A DNA stretch of 64,000 nucleotides, taken from contig CAWFHZ010000007.1 of the NCBI GenBank assembly GCA_963815785.1, forward strand, positions 310,001 to 374,000. Reading direction: 5' to 3'. The stretch is from DATFVA01 sp963815785 (GTDB lineage: Bacteria > Bacteroidota > Ignavibacteria > Ignavibacteriales > Ignavibacteriaceae). The notes under the pieces are model-generated. The model did not search any database, was not told where the DNA came from, and was given only the letters and a program-made list of their open reading frames with translations. Made by a program: the position numbers and the translations under genes. Shown in pieces: positions 1-8,398 of the stretch (position 1 is the stretch's first letter; each line of letters opens with the position of its first letter).

Positions 1-45
1 AGTCTGAGAAGTGGGAAAGGAGGATTATTGGTTGAAATCATTTGA
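1..45 (+). CDS. possible 3' end of a gene that starts before the window
   Basis: The first 45 bases form an open frame ending in TGA. The 14 residues (ending GGLLVEII) look protein-like but are too few to name. From 46 to the next gene at 271 I see only AT-rich intergenic sequence, with a TAGATTTG element at 239-246 that fits the Bacteroidota -7 box but has no clear -33 partner. Confidence 0.3.
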   Translation, partial: SLRSGKGGLLVEII

Positions 46-270
46 ATAACATATTTTCAATGATATTGTCAGGAAATCACCTTTTCCAAATAAATAGATG
101 TTGAAATTCCTGAAGTTTTCCCCTGATCATATAGCTAACTAAAAACATTATTTTAGGTAAAAAATTTCTTGTAAATTTATACACCCTGATTTAACAATTA
201 TTTAACCCGAAATTCATCTTTAAATTGCAGATGAAATTTAGATTTGCAGACAACTTTAGAAGGACAAAGA

Positions 271-1167
271 ATGCCGATACAGGATAATGAAAATGAGTTG
301 ATCAATTTTCAAAATATTGCTAATAATATAAAACCTCACGCAGGTGAAATTCCCGATATAGATGGTCTTGATATTTATGGTGAAACTATTTCGCTGATAG
401 GAGATGTTTGTGGTGATCATATTATTTATATGGATTTTGCGAAAAGATTTAATCTTGAAGAACGGATAAAAAATGCCGAATCATCAGATAAGATAGAATT
501 AAAAAATAAGTTGGAAGGTTTGAAGAATAAGGCGGGAATCCTGTTGTCAGATGTTTCCGGACACAGCATTACGGATTATCTTCTGAATGCGATGCTGCAC
601 CAGGCTTTTCTTGTGGGTGCGAGTTATGAATTAAATATCTTTGGAGAAATTACAATCGATCTTTTTGAAACTATTAACCAAAGATTTTACCAGTCGTCCA
701 GTATTGATAAGTTTATCACTATGATCTACGGAGAGATACAGAATGACGGAGATTTCAGATTTATCTCTGCGGCACATCAGCATCCTCTGGTATTCTCAAA
801 TGAGTTCAACAAAATAGTTAATATAGATAATCATAATTTTATCAATTTTCCTCCTATAGGAACACTGCCTTCTGAATCGGACATTGATGACAAAATTAAA
901 AAAAGTGTTCTTGGGTATAAGAAGAAGTATTCATTGAATAATCTGAACGTTATGGGTAGGGGAGATATTTTACTTTTATTTACTGATGGATTCACAGAAC
1001 AAAGGGGCGGGGAGCTGAATTATGTTAAGGACAGACTTGAACAGCAGCTTATTATTTTTAAGCATCTAACAGCAAAAGAAATTTTTATTAAAATAAAAGA
1101 AGATTTTAAGAATTATTGTAGTACACCGGATGATGATGCAACAATGATTTTGATAAAAAGAACTTAA
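271..1167 (+). CDS. SpoIIE/RsbU-type (PP2C) serine phosphatase
   Basis: Predicted serine/threonine phosphatase of the SpoIIE family, the type that dephosphorylates anti-anti-sigma or other signalling proteins. The metal-binding motifs are in order: GDVCGD at residues 44-49, DVSGHS at 94-99, an AAHQHPL segment in place of the usual AGHxPPL, FTDGFTE at 237-243, and DDDAT near 287. No sensor (GAF, PAS, HAMP) domain or membrane segment is present, so this is a stand-alone cytoplasmic catalytic domain of 298 residues. I chose ATG 271, preceded by AAGGA, over an in-frame TTG at 244. The first motif is less canonical than the usual GGDYYD. Substrate unknown; no partner kinase or STAS gene is adjacent in the window. 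Confidence 0.8.
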   Translation: MPIQDNENELINFQNIANNIKPHAGEIPDIDGLDIYGETISLIGDVCGDHIIYMDFAKRFNLEERIKNAESSDKIELKNKLEGLKNKAGILLSDVSGHSITDYLLNAMLHQAFLVGASYELNIFGEITIDLFETINQRFYQSSSIDKFITMIYGEIQNDGDFRFISAAHQHPLVFSNEFNKIVNIDNHNFINFPPIGTLPSESDIDDKIKKSVLGYKKKYSLNNLNVMGRGDILLLFTDGFTEQRGGELNYVKDRLEQQLIIFKHLTAKEIFIKIKEDFKNYCSTPDDDATMILIKRT

Positions 1168-1384
1168 GGTTCCTGTACAAACTTATAAGGCTGTGTAGAT
1201 TATTATAGGTGGAAACAGGGAATAAAAAACAATCATCTTTCCATCTATTAACTCAGCTGGCATCGTATTTAAGAAACCATTCAAAGTTCCAACACTCCTT
1301 TTGATATTGAAATATTATACTCATATGTTTAAAAAGTATTAAGAATATTTAAAGGGATTTATAATACAATACAGAGGAGAATCC

Positions 1385-3643
1385 ATGAAAAATTTATTAA
1401 TGTTCATTTTATTTTTAAGTACAGCCTTATATGCTCAGAATTGGGAAAAGGTTGATTCGATTTTTGCGCCCGGCGGTGTAACAGTACAGCAATTTACCGC
1501 CCCGGTTTTCGGTGATCTTGATAATGATGGAGATTTCGATCTTATACTGGGAAGTTCAGGACTTGAAATAGAATATTTTGAAAATACAGGTACCAATACA
1601 TCACCGGCATTTAGTAAAAATGCCTCAATGTTTGCATCTATTTATGCAGGCGGCTATCAATACACAAATGCATATTATCCGGCTGTTGCTGATCTTGATG
1701 GTGATGGGGATTTGGATTTAACTATAGGCGGATACAACGGCATACTTTACTATGAAAATACGGGGGATCCCTCAAATCCGGTTTGGGCAGATGTTAACAA
1801 TAGTTTGTTCAGTAGTGTTAATTCACAAATAGGAACAGATGCAAGGCAGGTATTTGTCGATCTTGATAATGACGGCGATCTCGATATGGTTGTGGGAATC
1901 GGCGAATCACTTTTGGGAGGACCAACTCCCGGAATAAGCATGGGCTTTAGAAATATCGGAACAGCACAGTTACCTTCATTCCAGAGAGATGACGATTTAG
2001 TAACCGGTATACCGGACGTTGGATTAAATGCTTATCCTTCATTTGCTGATCTGGATAATGACGGAGATTTTGATCTGGTGATGGGAAGGGACGGCGCGGC
2101 AGTTTATTATTACAGGAATACTGGAACTCCTTCCGTTCCTGCATGGACAAATGACAATACGATTGTTTCAAATTTCGAAACCTCAAATTACTGGAAAGAT
2201 CCCACATTCTGTGATCTTGACGGGGATAATGATGCCGATGTAATTTACGGAACATACGAAGGAAAATTATACTTTTATGAAAACACCGGATCGAATCCGC
2301 TGTTTCAATATAACCCTGCCTACTTCAGGGTGATAAAAGCAAGCGGCTCTTCAACAGTTTCATTTGCTGATTATGATAATGACGGAGATCAGGATCTTCT
2401 TTCAGGTTCACCATATGACAACCTGGTTTACATAATGAATGTTGGAAATTTTGTTTCACCTTCTTTTGATACTGCTTCTGTAATTTTTGCAGGGATAGAA
2501 CCCGGTTTCAGATGTTCCCCGGTATTTATTGATATTGATAATGATCTGGATTTAGATATCGTTTCAGGTTATTCAGGCGGAGGAATAAAATTGTACATAA
2601 ATAATAACGGAACATTTTCTGAGAACACAACGATGTTCGCCAATGTAAGTGTGAATTATCAAAGTATTCCGGCTTTTGCAGATATTGATGGCGACAATGA
2701 TCCTGATCTTTTAGTTGGTTCTGATGATGCCGGCAACACCAAATTTTATATTAATGACGGAAACAATTCCTTTACTCAAAATACTACGTTCTTTTCAAGT
2801 GTAAATTTCCCCGGATCTTGCAGACCCGCATTTGCGGATATAGATAACGACGGAGACTATGATCTGTTTATCGGCAGAAGCAGCGGCGGAGTTGATTTTT
2901 ATGAAAACACAGGTGACAGGTTTAATCCGGTGTGGACCTTAAACAATCAATTAACTTCTGATGTTAAGGTAAAACAATTTGCACATCCCGGTTTTGCAGA
3001 TCTTGATGGTGATGGAAGAATAGATTTAATAGTTGGTGAATATGACGGTAATTTCACTTATTATAAAAATCTCTTTGCGGTTGTCCCTGTTGAACTGACA
3101 TCCTTTAATGCTATGGTTAACAAGGATAGGGTAGTACTAAAATGGGAAACTGCAACCGAAACAAACAACAAAGGATTTGAAATTGAAAGACAAACGAATA
3201 AAGCACAGTGGGTAAAGATAGGATATGCTGCAGGATTTGGAACCACAACCCAATCTAAATATTATTCATTTACAGATGAGAATACTTCGACGGGAATTTA
3301 TTGTTACAGGTTGAAGCAGATTGATTTTGACGGGACAAGTAAATATTCTAAGGCAGTTGAAGTGAACATTGCGTTACCAGATGAGTTTTCACTCTCACAG
3401 AATTTTCCTAACCCGTTTAATCCTGCAACACAAATTGAATACAGCATTATTAAAGATGAATTTGTAAGCTTGAAAATTTATAACGTACTGGGACAACTGG
3501 TTGAGAGCCTGGTTAATGGAAATATAAAAGCAGGTAACCATACAGTAACATTTGACGGCACAAATTTATCGAGCGGTGTTTATTACTACAGGTTGGAAGC
3601 GGGTAATAATGTTTTGGTTAAGAAGATGCTGCTTACAAAATAA
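1385..3643 (+). CDS. secreted FG-GAP/VCBS repeat protein with type IX sorting domain
   Basis: Predicted secreted or cell-surface protein of 752 residues. A signal peptide ends at ALYAQ (residues 1-18). About ten acidic FG-GAP/VCBS blades follow, each with an F-x-D-[LIY]-D-[NG]-D-x-D core (for example FADLDNDGDFDL); such blades bind calcium and fold as a beta-propeller. The last 80 or so residues are a type IX secretion C-terminal sorting domain: QNFPNPFNPAT, a GQLVESL turn, GVYYYRLEAG and a KKMLL end. The start has a strong GAGGAGA Shine-Dalgarno. Blade and sorting-domain assignments are clear; the ligand or biological role cannot be read from sequence. A perfect hairpin terminator follows immediately. 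Confidence 0.85.
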   Translation: MKNLLMFILFLSTALYAQNWEKVDSIFAPGGVTVQQFTAPVFGDLDNDGDFDLILGSSGLEIEYFENTGTNTSPAFSKNASMFASIYAGGYQYTNAYYPAVADLDGDGDLDLTIGGYNGILYYENTGDPSNPVWADVNNSLFSSVNSQIGTDARQVFVDLDNDGDLDMVVGIGESLLGGPTPGISMGFRNIGTAQLPSFQRDDDLVTGIPDVGLNAYPSFADLDNDGDFDLVMGRDGAAVYYYRNTGTPSVPAWTNDNTIVSNFETSNYWKDPTFCDLDGDNDADVIYGTYEGKLYFYENTGSNPLFQYNPAYFRVIKASGSSTVSFADYDNDGDQDLLSGSPYDNLVYIMNVGNFVSPSFDTASVIFAGIEPGFRCSPVFIDIDNDLDLDIVSGYSGGGIKLYINNNGTFSENTTMFANVSVNYQSIPAFADIDGDNDPDLLVGSDDAGNTKFYINDGNNSFTQNTTFFSSVNFPGSCRPAFADIDNDGDYDLFIGRSSGGVDFYENTGDRFNPVWTLNNQLTSDVKVKQFAHPGFADLDGDGRIDLIVGEYDGNFTYYKNLFAVVPVELTSFNAMVNKDRVVLKWETATETNNKGFEIERQTNKAQWVKIGYAAGFGTTTQSKYYSFTDENTSTGIYCYRLKQIDFDGTSKYSKAVEVNIALPDEFSLSQNFPNPFNPATQIEYSIIKDEFVSLKIYNVLGQLVESLVNGNIKAGNHTVTFDGTNLSSGVYYYRLEAGNNVLVKKMLLTK

Positions 3644-3667
3644 TTGCCGGGCTTTCTGTATTTATTT

Positions 3668-3700
3668 AAGAAGGGAATATTCTTTATTCCCTTCTTTCAG
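3668..3700 (+). terminator. intrinsic terminator after the FG-GAP gene
   Basis: A perfect 12-bp stem (AAGAAGGGAATA at 3668-3679, its complement at 3685-3696) with a 5-base loop TTCTT, followed by T-rich sequence. It lies 25 bases after the stop codon at 3643. Confidence 0.75.
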
Positions 3701-3702
3701 TT

Positions 3703-3738
3703 TAAAATAAAAAACCCGGTAACGGGGGTGTTACCGGG
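3703..3738 (-). terminator. minus-strand intrinsic terminator
   Basis: The 9-bp stem CCCGGTAAC (3715-3723) / GTTACCGGG (3730-3738) is followed, read on the minus strand, by TTTTTTATTTT. On the plus strand the A-run lies upstream, so the element works best for minus-strand transcription. It closes the predicted small RNA at 3703-3788. Confidence 0.7.
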
Positions 3739-3788
3739 CTGAACTCTTTACCATCACAAGGCAGGGGTAAACCTTTGTGAACAAGCTC
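3703..3788 (-). ncRNA. predicted pseudoknotted small RNA (no known family recognised)
   Basis: No protein gene lies here, yet the minus strand has a full consensus promoter (3794-3824) and a strong terminator 80-90 bases downstream. Between them is foldable sequence. A hairpin pairs CACAAAGG (3779-3772) with CCUUGUG (3761-3755). UUUACC in its loop (3771-3766) is exactly complementary to GGUAAA downstream (3752-3747), giving an H-type pseudoknot. GAGCU (3787-3783) can pair with AGUUC (3745-3741) to close the unit. No open frame follows on the minus strand, so a stand-alone RNA is more likely than a riboswitch. I do not recognise the class; the 5' end is inferred from the promoter position. Confidence 0.5.
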
Positions 3789-3793
3789 TACTG

Positions 3794-3824
3794 CAAAACT
3801 ATTTAATCAATTTATTAAATCAAA
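3794..3824 (-). promoter_or_regulatory. Bacteroidota-type sigma-A promoter for the small RNA
   Basis: Read on the minus strand, TTTG (3824-3821), exactly 19 bases, then TAGTTTTG (3801-3794). This matches the established Bacteroidota consensus TTTG-N19-TAnnTTTG at every fixed position. Transcription would start a few bases below 3794, running toward the terminator at 3703-3738. Confidence 0.7.
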
Positions 3825-4206
3825 ATTTTTATTAATAAAATGTGCATCATAACTCTGACAGCGACATAATGGGGTGCGAATCAGGGAAGAATAAATTAAT
3901 TATTGCCTGTTTTGGTGAATTGTCTTAATTTTGTGAAAGCAAGAATACTTTAATTCACGGGGTGATGTTAAGGATTTGCTACTATAAGGGACCCGCGAAA
4001 ATGAAAATCTATTTCCAAATTATACTCTGTTAACTTTGTAATGATATGCTGCAAAAAGTTTTAAATATTATTTATTAACGGTTTTATTAAGAACATATCA
4101 TTCTCACAGACGGAGTTTTATATAGTTGTCCGCCTTTTGCGGAGATATTTGGCAGCGTAATTAATAGTTAGGCAGTTCAATAATATTCTAAGTAAAATAT
4201 ATCAAA
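3825..4206. other. intergenic region without a recognisable gene
   Basis: AT-rich sequence between the small RNA promoter and the gene at 4207. It holds a short hairpin (TCCGC near 4128, GCGGA near 4138) and the left copy of a 10-bp inverted repeat at 4167-4176. No open frame of convincing length, tRNA or promoter was seen. Confidence 0.5.
4167..4176 (+). repeat. left arm of 10-bp inverted repeat (GTTAGGCAGT)
   Basis: GTTAGGCAGT here and its exact reverse complement at 5009-5018 bracket the frameshifted secreted-protein gene. GTTAGGC fits the integron attC R' box (GTTRRRY), but no complete attC site could be built around it. Confidence 0.45.
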
Positions 4207-4488
4207 ATGAAAAATTATTTTATAATCTTTTTTAATATTTTCATATTACTTTTTTGTAATGTGAATGCTCAAGATTTATCTATTCTAAAAGGTGGTGATT
4301 TTCAATACTCTGATTCCTTGATTGTAATTAGAAGTGATAGCATTAAATTTATTTACGGAGTAAATAAAACCCTTCGTCTACATTTTTATTCAAAAGATTT
4401 ATTTTATCAAATCGAGTATTATAAAACCTATTCAAACATCCCAAATCAATTTCAAATCTATATACCTTCTCTGATGAAGATTATTTAG
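4207..4488 (+). CDS. secreted protein of unknown function, N-terminal part (frameshifted)
   Basis: Starts with a clear signal peptide (hydrophobic residues 5-18, then NVNAQ), so the product is exported. I do not recognise the family. The frame stops at 4488, but the -1 frame is open from 4425 and reads straight on into protein-like sequence (SDEDYLDDLPDTTKWKS) and then the 147-residue frame that ends at 4991. The two pieces most likely were one gene of about 260 codons that lost one base near 4455-4463. The start has no Shine-Dalgarno. The gene is more AT-rich than its neighbours and sits between two arms of an inverted repeat, which suggests an acquired gene. Confidence 0.6.
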   Translation: MKNYFIIFFNIFILLFCNVNAQDLSILKGGDFQYSDSLIVIRSDSIKFIYGVNKTLRLHFYSKDLFYQIEYYKTYSNIPNQFQIYIPSLMKII

Positions 4489-4991
4489 ATGATTTACCAG
4501 ATACGACAAAATGGAAATCCTTAGACGACAAAACATTTGGTATATCTATGAAATATTTGCCAGAGTTTAAGGTTAAGTTTAACCCTGATAGTATTGATAA
4601 TTTGAGATCGATAGAATTTGGATTTTATAAAAAAGATACAATTGGAAATAACACTTTTGTACCTTGGATAAGGATATCATATACCTATAAAAAATTCTTT
4701 CAAGAAGTGAGTTCTCACGGTTGGGGAACCAATTATAACGGGAACTGGTATTCAATTGATGACGACATCAATGATGTTGCATACATTGAAGGTGAAAATT
4801 GGAGATGTCTTCAGGGATTAGAAACTGTAATTTTTTATGATGAGAATAATTATAAGGGTTATGGAGATAAACTTAAATATCTGGCAATGATTGAAAGGGT
4901 GAAGAAACCTTCTCTTATGTTTGAATTATTAAAGGACTCTAATGATGACTGGAGTATTTCAGGAGAAGAGTTATATACTATGCTTTCTTGA
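4461..4991 (+). CDS. secreted protein of unknown function, C-terminal part (frameshifted)
   Basis: Continuation of the preceding gene after a single missing base. If it is translated on its own, the first ATG is at 4548. The segment has many aromatic and acidic residues and includes an HGWGTNYNGNWYSIDDD stretch, and it ends near a D-x-N/D-x-D-x-x-I-S-x-x-E stretch (SNDDWSISGEE) that resembles a calcium-binding dockerin or EF-hand loop. No family is recognised. Function is unknown; it is probably part of a periplasmic or surface protein because the N-terminal part carries a signal peptide. Confidence 0.55.
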   Translation, partial: YTFSDEDYLDDLPDTTKWKSLDDKTFGISMKYLPEFKVKFNPDSIDNLRSIEFGFYKKDTIGNNTFVPWIRISYTYKKFFQEVSSHGWGTNYNGNWYSIDDDINDVAYIEGENWRCLQGLETVIFYDENNYKGYGDKLKYLAMIERVKKPSLMFELLKDSNDDWSISGEELYTMLS

Positions 4992-5008
4992 ATTAAATAA
5001 TAAATAAT

Positions 5009-5018
5009 ACTGCCTAAC
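5009..5018 (-). repeat. right arm of 10-bp inverted repeat (ACTGCCTAAC)
   Basis: Exact reverse complement of 4167-4176. GCCTAAC resembles an attC R'' box, and a 5-bp hairpin (GTCAG-AGG-CTGAC, 5030-5042) follows. A matching R' box was not found in the next 220 bases. Confidence 0.45.
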
Positions 5019-5244
5019 CTCTTTAACCAGTCAGAGGCTGACAGGTAAGTAAATAGTCAATAGGTAGTAAAAACCCTGATAGAAATAATTTGTAAAAAAA
5101 GTTCTTTGATTAATTATCTTCAACTATTAATACCAACTACCAATAATATCTGGTGGGTTGCTGTATGGCAACTTAAATCGGGACAATCAATGTTCGGGGT
5201 AATAATAACAGGCGGTTTTATCATTTAATATAATAGGGTGAGTT

Positions 5245-5931
5245 ATGAAATACTTTATTTCTCTTATATTTTTCTTTTTATTTATTAATTCAGCTTCTGC
5301 ACAGGATTCTTCCGGAACTTGCCGGAACGAATTAAAGCACGGCATACAATTTCAATTAAGAAGTTTATTAGACCTTACTAATTTTGACGGTTATACTTTT
5401 TCTTACAGGTATCGCTTCAATAATAACTCTGGAATACGAATTGGAGTTTATACGAGTATTGACCAGGAGGATTATGATATTACCCAGCAATTAAATGATA
5501 TAACCAGTAATCCTCCTGATTATCAGCATTTTTACGGTTACAAACTTTCCGGGCAATATCTTTTCAGCTTAGCGGAATATAAAAGTTTTGCGTTAATATT
5601 CGGCGGCGGTCCTTTTATTTCCTACAGCAAATCGGAATCAAAATATCAGAACCTCGCCACTACATATACCAGGAAATATGAATCTAAAAGTGAAACTACC
5701 GGTTTTGGATTAGATGTAATTTTTGGAGTAGAATACCAACTGGTAGAAAATATAATATTATCCGGCGAATATGGTTTAAGCATATATAAAGAGAATTCAG
5801 ATATTGATTCCAGTGAAAAAGTTATTTTTGAGGATGAGAGTCAAAATACCACTCACAGAGAATACGGGAAAAGACAAAGTATTCTAACAAGAAGGATAGG
5901 CGCTAATTTGGGTATCTCAGTTTTCTTTTAA
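5245..5931 (+). CDS. outer-membrane beta-barrel protein
   Basis: A 228-residue protein with a signal peptide (residues 1-19, ending SASAQ) followed by alternating short amphipathic strands rich in Tyr, Phe and Gly (for example YTFSYRYRF, GYKLSGQYLFSL, GFGLDVIFGVEYQL) and a terminal aromatic residue pair. This is the layout of a small eight- to ten-stranded outer-membrane barrel of the OMP_b-brl type. No enzyme motif is present, and such proteins have varied or unknown roles. The start follows AGGGTGAG. It lies alone between the accessory gene at 4207 and the acetyltransferase gene. Confidence 0.7.
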   Translation: MKYFISLIFFFLFINSASAQDSSGTCRNELKHGIQFQLRSLLDLTNFDGYTFSYRYRFNNNSGIRIGVYTSIDQEDYDITQQLNDITSNPPDYQHFYGYKLSGQYLFSLAEYKSFALIFGGGPFISYSKSESKYQNLATTYTRKYESKSETTGFGLDVIFGVEYQLVENIILSGEYGLSIYKENSDIDSSEKVIFEDESQNTTHREYGKRQSILTRRIGANLGISVFF

Positions 5932-5959
5932 TTTTATTTCTGATCTGCTGCTAAATAAA

Positions 5960-5984
5960 AAACCCCTGCAGATGGCAGGAGTTT
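5960..5984. terminator. bidirectional hairpin terminator
   Basis: CCCCTGC (5963-5969) pairs with GCAGGAG (5975-5981), extended by A/T pairs on both sides. There is one C-A mismatch on the plus strand, which is a G-U pair on the minus strand. It ends the barrel gene; the longer T-run is on the minus strand. Confidence 0.5.
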
Positions 5985-6091
5985 ATAGCGCCTCAACAAT
6001 TAACTCATAATTATTATACGGAAAATAAAAACTCTCCGGTTAACTTTACATCAGTATAACTACTGATATTGAAAAGCATTTCAGGTTGGAT

Positions 6092-6577
6092 ATGAATAAA
6101 AATATGAAGATAAAAGATATTCAAATAAGACCGGCTGAGATTCCCGATCTTCCCGAAATTCTTAATCTTTTTGCAGATACTGTTGCTAATGTTTGCAGTT
6201 CCGATTATAATAAAGACCAAGTTCGGGTGTGGATTTCATCCGGGAAAAATACAGGTCGCTGGAAAGAAAAAATCGAAACGCAATATTTTCTTGTTGCATT
6301 ATTCAATGGTGTAATTGTTGGTTTCGGTTCACTTGAAAATGAAAATAAAATTGATGTCCTGTATGTCCACAAGGATTATCAAAGGCATGGGATAGCAAAC
6401 AAAATATTTGACGAACTTGAAAAGGAAGCAATATTAAAAGGATCTGAAAAAATAAAATCTGATGTAAGTATAACTGCATTACCATTCTTCAAGAAAAGGG
6501 GATTCAGCATTCTGAATGAACAGGTATTGAATATCGATGGTGTTGAAATAACTAATTATAAAATGAGAAAAGGGTAG
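6092..6577 (+). CDS. GNAT family N-acetyltransferase
   Basis: A stand-alone GNAT-fold acetyltransferase of 161 residues. The N-terminal beta strand IRPAEIPDLPEILNLFADTV, the central strand KIDVLYVHKDYQRHGIANKIFDELE with the acetyl-CoA pyrophosphate-binding Q/R-x-x-G-x-[GA] loop (QRHGIA), and the C-terminal ALPFFKKRGF segment are all present. The substrate cannot be inferred; members acetylate small amines, antibiotics or protein N-termini. ATG 6092 is preferred over an upstream TTG at 6086; ATG 6104 is a third option. Adjacent genes do not suggest a pathway. Confidence 0.85.
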   Translation: MNKNMKIKDIQIRPAEIPDLPEILNLFADTVANVCSSDYNKDQVRVWISSGKNTGRWKEKIETQYFLVALFNGVIVGFGSLENENKIDVLYVHKDYQRHGIANKIFDELEKEAILKGSEKIKSDVSITALPFFKKRGFSILNEQVLNIDGVEITNYKMRKG

Positions 6578-6778
6578 TTCCCTGGTTTTGGGATCATATC
6601 AATTAACAGGTTCTGGAATAAACCTGTCTGCTAATTTCCGCATAAAATAACCTTTAAAGTGGCACTATAAAATTATTATATAGCGGATCTTTCACTAATA
6701 CCAATTAGGATGTATCTTGCAGATTAATAAGAATAAAAAATTTATTCAATCATTTTTTTAATATTTAGAATATATATT

Positions 6779-7453
6779 ATGAAAAATCAATCCGGTGAAA
6801 ATAAAGTATCTAATAAAATTAAAGTAAAAAGGATGCCCAAAAGAGGTTTTTATGATCTTGAAACGATCTGTAAAATTCTGGATGATACTTTTGTTTGCCA
6901 TATTGGATTTACTTCTGAAGGACAGACATTTGTTATCCCGATAGCCTTCGGAAGAAAAGATGATACGATATATTTTCACGGTGCAAAAGGAAGCAGGATG
7001 CTTAAGGTTTTGCAAAGCGGACCTGAAATATGTGTTACAGTATCAATAATCGATGGAATAGTTTTGGCAAGATCTGCGTTTCATCATTCAATTAATTATA
7101 GATCGGTAGTTTTATTTGGTAAAGCAGAAGAGATAACTGAAGATGATAAAAAAACAACTGCGTTAAAATATATAACGGATCATATTATCCGGGGAAGATG
7201 GGATGAAGTGAGGGAACCGAACAGAAAAGAGTTAAATGCAACATCAGTTTTTCAACTTAAAATAAATGAAGCATCTGCAAAGATCAGAACCGGTCCGCCG
7301 ATTGATGAGGAGGAAGATATGGGAATGAATGTGTGGGCAGGTGTTATCCCGATTAAAAATATAGCAGCTGAACCGATAAGAGATGCTCAGTTGAATGGGG
7401 ATATAATTTTACCCGGATATATTAAAGATTATATGAAACTCAAACAGCTGTAA
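6779..7453 (+). CDS. pyridoxamine 5'-phosphate oxidase-like flavin-binding protein
   Basis: Member of the PNPOx-like split-barrel flavoproteins, closest in appearance to the NimA/flavin-nucleotide-binding group. Diagnostic features are MPKRGFYDLETICKILDDT near residues 20-38, CHIGFTSEGQTFVIPIAFGRKDDTIYFHGAKGSRM (45-80, flavin contacts), the VLFGKAEEI strand near 122, and the late TGPPIDEEED stretch. Such proteins bind FMN or FAD; the nim members reduce nitroimidazoles, but most have unknown substrates. No Shine-Dalgarno is visible at ATG 6779. The length of 224 residues is normal. It is followed by an OsmC gene, so a shared role in redox detoxification is possible but only inferred. Confidence 0.75.
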   Translation: MKNQSGENKVSNKIKVKRMPKRGFYDLETICKILDDTFVCHIGFTSEGQTFVIPIAFGRKDDTIYFHGAKGSRMLKVLQSGPEICVTVSIIDGIVLARSAFHHSINYRSVVLFGKAEEITEDDKKTTALKYITDHIIRGRWDEVREPNRKELNATSVFQLKINEASAKIRTGPPIDEEEDMGMNVWAGVIPIKNIAAEPIRDAQLNGDIILPGYIKDYMKLKQL

Positions 7454-7624
7454 TGGGCTGTAAAATCTTATACTAATCATACAAATTATATTAATGCTGA
7501 AAGTATAGCAGATTTAATAACATTAAATGTTTTAACAAGATCGTAACAGAATTGCGGTCAGCATACACTTGCAGCAGTATGAACTTTTCTCACTTCGTAT
7601 TTGATATACCTGAAGGAATCTTTA

Positions 7625-8107
7625 ATGAAAAGAACACATCAATATTCTTTAAATGTAAAATGGACGGGCAATACAGGAAAGGGAACATCTGATTACCATG
7701 GATATGAACGAAGTTATTCTATAACTGCTGAGAACAAACCGGATATTTTGTGTTCATCGGAACCCGTATTTTCAGGAGATAAAAAAAGGTATAACCCGGA
7801 AGAGCTCATGGTAAGTGCGGTTTCGGGATGTCATATGCTCTGGTATTTGCATTTATGCGCGGATTCAGGAATCATAGTTGTTGATTATATTGATAACCCT
7901 GTGGGAATCTTATTAGAGTTACCAGACGGAAGCGGACGATTCTCGGAAGTTACTCTCTATCCGGTTGTTACAATTACAGATAATTCCATGATTGAAAAGG
8001 CGAATGAATTACATATCAGGGCAAATGAATTATGTTTTATAGCCAATTCATGTAATTTTAAAATTGATCATAAACCAATCTGCAAAAGTTTAGACAAGGA
8101 GATTTAA
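7625..8107 (+). CDS. OsmC/Ohr family peroxiredoxin
   Basis: OsmC-like thiol peroxidase of 160 residues, a family that reduces organic hydroperoxides using a reactive cysteine pair. The first conserved cysteine is in SAVSGCHMLWYLH and the second in ELCFIANS. The N-terminal part has the HQYSLNVKWTG strand and the NPEELMVSAVSGC helix typical of the family. ATG 7625 with AAGGA upstream is clearly better than the TTG at 7601. The substrate is not determined, since some OsmC relatives act on other electrophiles. The gene stands alone with intergenic DNA on both sides. Confidence 0.82.
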   Translation: MKRTHQYSLNVKWTGNTGKGTSDYHGYERSYSITAENKPDILCSSEPVFSGDKKRYNPEELMVSAVSGCHMLWYLHLCADSGIIVVDYIDNPVGILLELPDGSGRFSEVTLYPVVTITDNSMIEKANELHIRANELCFIANSCNFKIDHKPICKSLDKEI

Positions 8108-8398
8108 TTCTTTCCATTCAAAAAAAATTATAATGTCTGAACTTATTTTCAAGTATTAAATGTCGGTAAAAGCGGATGAATAGATAATAATTTAGTTTCA
8201 ATTTAGGAGCTAATAACTGACTTCAAAACGACAAATTTTGTCAACATATTCAACCCGGTTAAACCTCATTTCACATTTTGAGAAATCATCTCAAATCCTT
8301 TCAGACGTCATTTTTTGCGTACAAATAAAGCATTCATTTATAACGTCTTAAGCTTTGGCATACACATTGAATAAGCTAAGGCAATTATGGAGGATAAA
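8108..8398. other. intergenic region with small dyads
   Basis: No gene seen. Two small inverted repeats are present: GACAAA-T-TTTGTC at 8230-8242 and TTTGAGA-aatca-TCTCAAA at 8277-8295. Either could be an operator or a transcript structure upstream of the gene at 8399; no consensus promoter was found. Confidence 0.4.

Noticed and set aside
3715..3800. Riboswitch on the minus strand
   Set aside because: No gene lies downstream in that direction; the next gene on that side is convergent, so a stand-alone small RNA is more likely.
5009..5240. Integron attC site and gene cassette
   Set aside because: Only one box of each kind could be found; the matching R' box and the stem of a real attC are missing and no integrase is in the window.
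8230..8295. Two small dyads as a terminator or operator of the gene at 8399
   Set aside because: Too short and without a U-run or repeated copies; kept only as notes in the intergenic entry.
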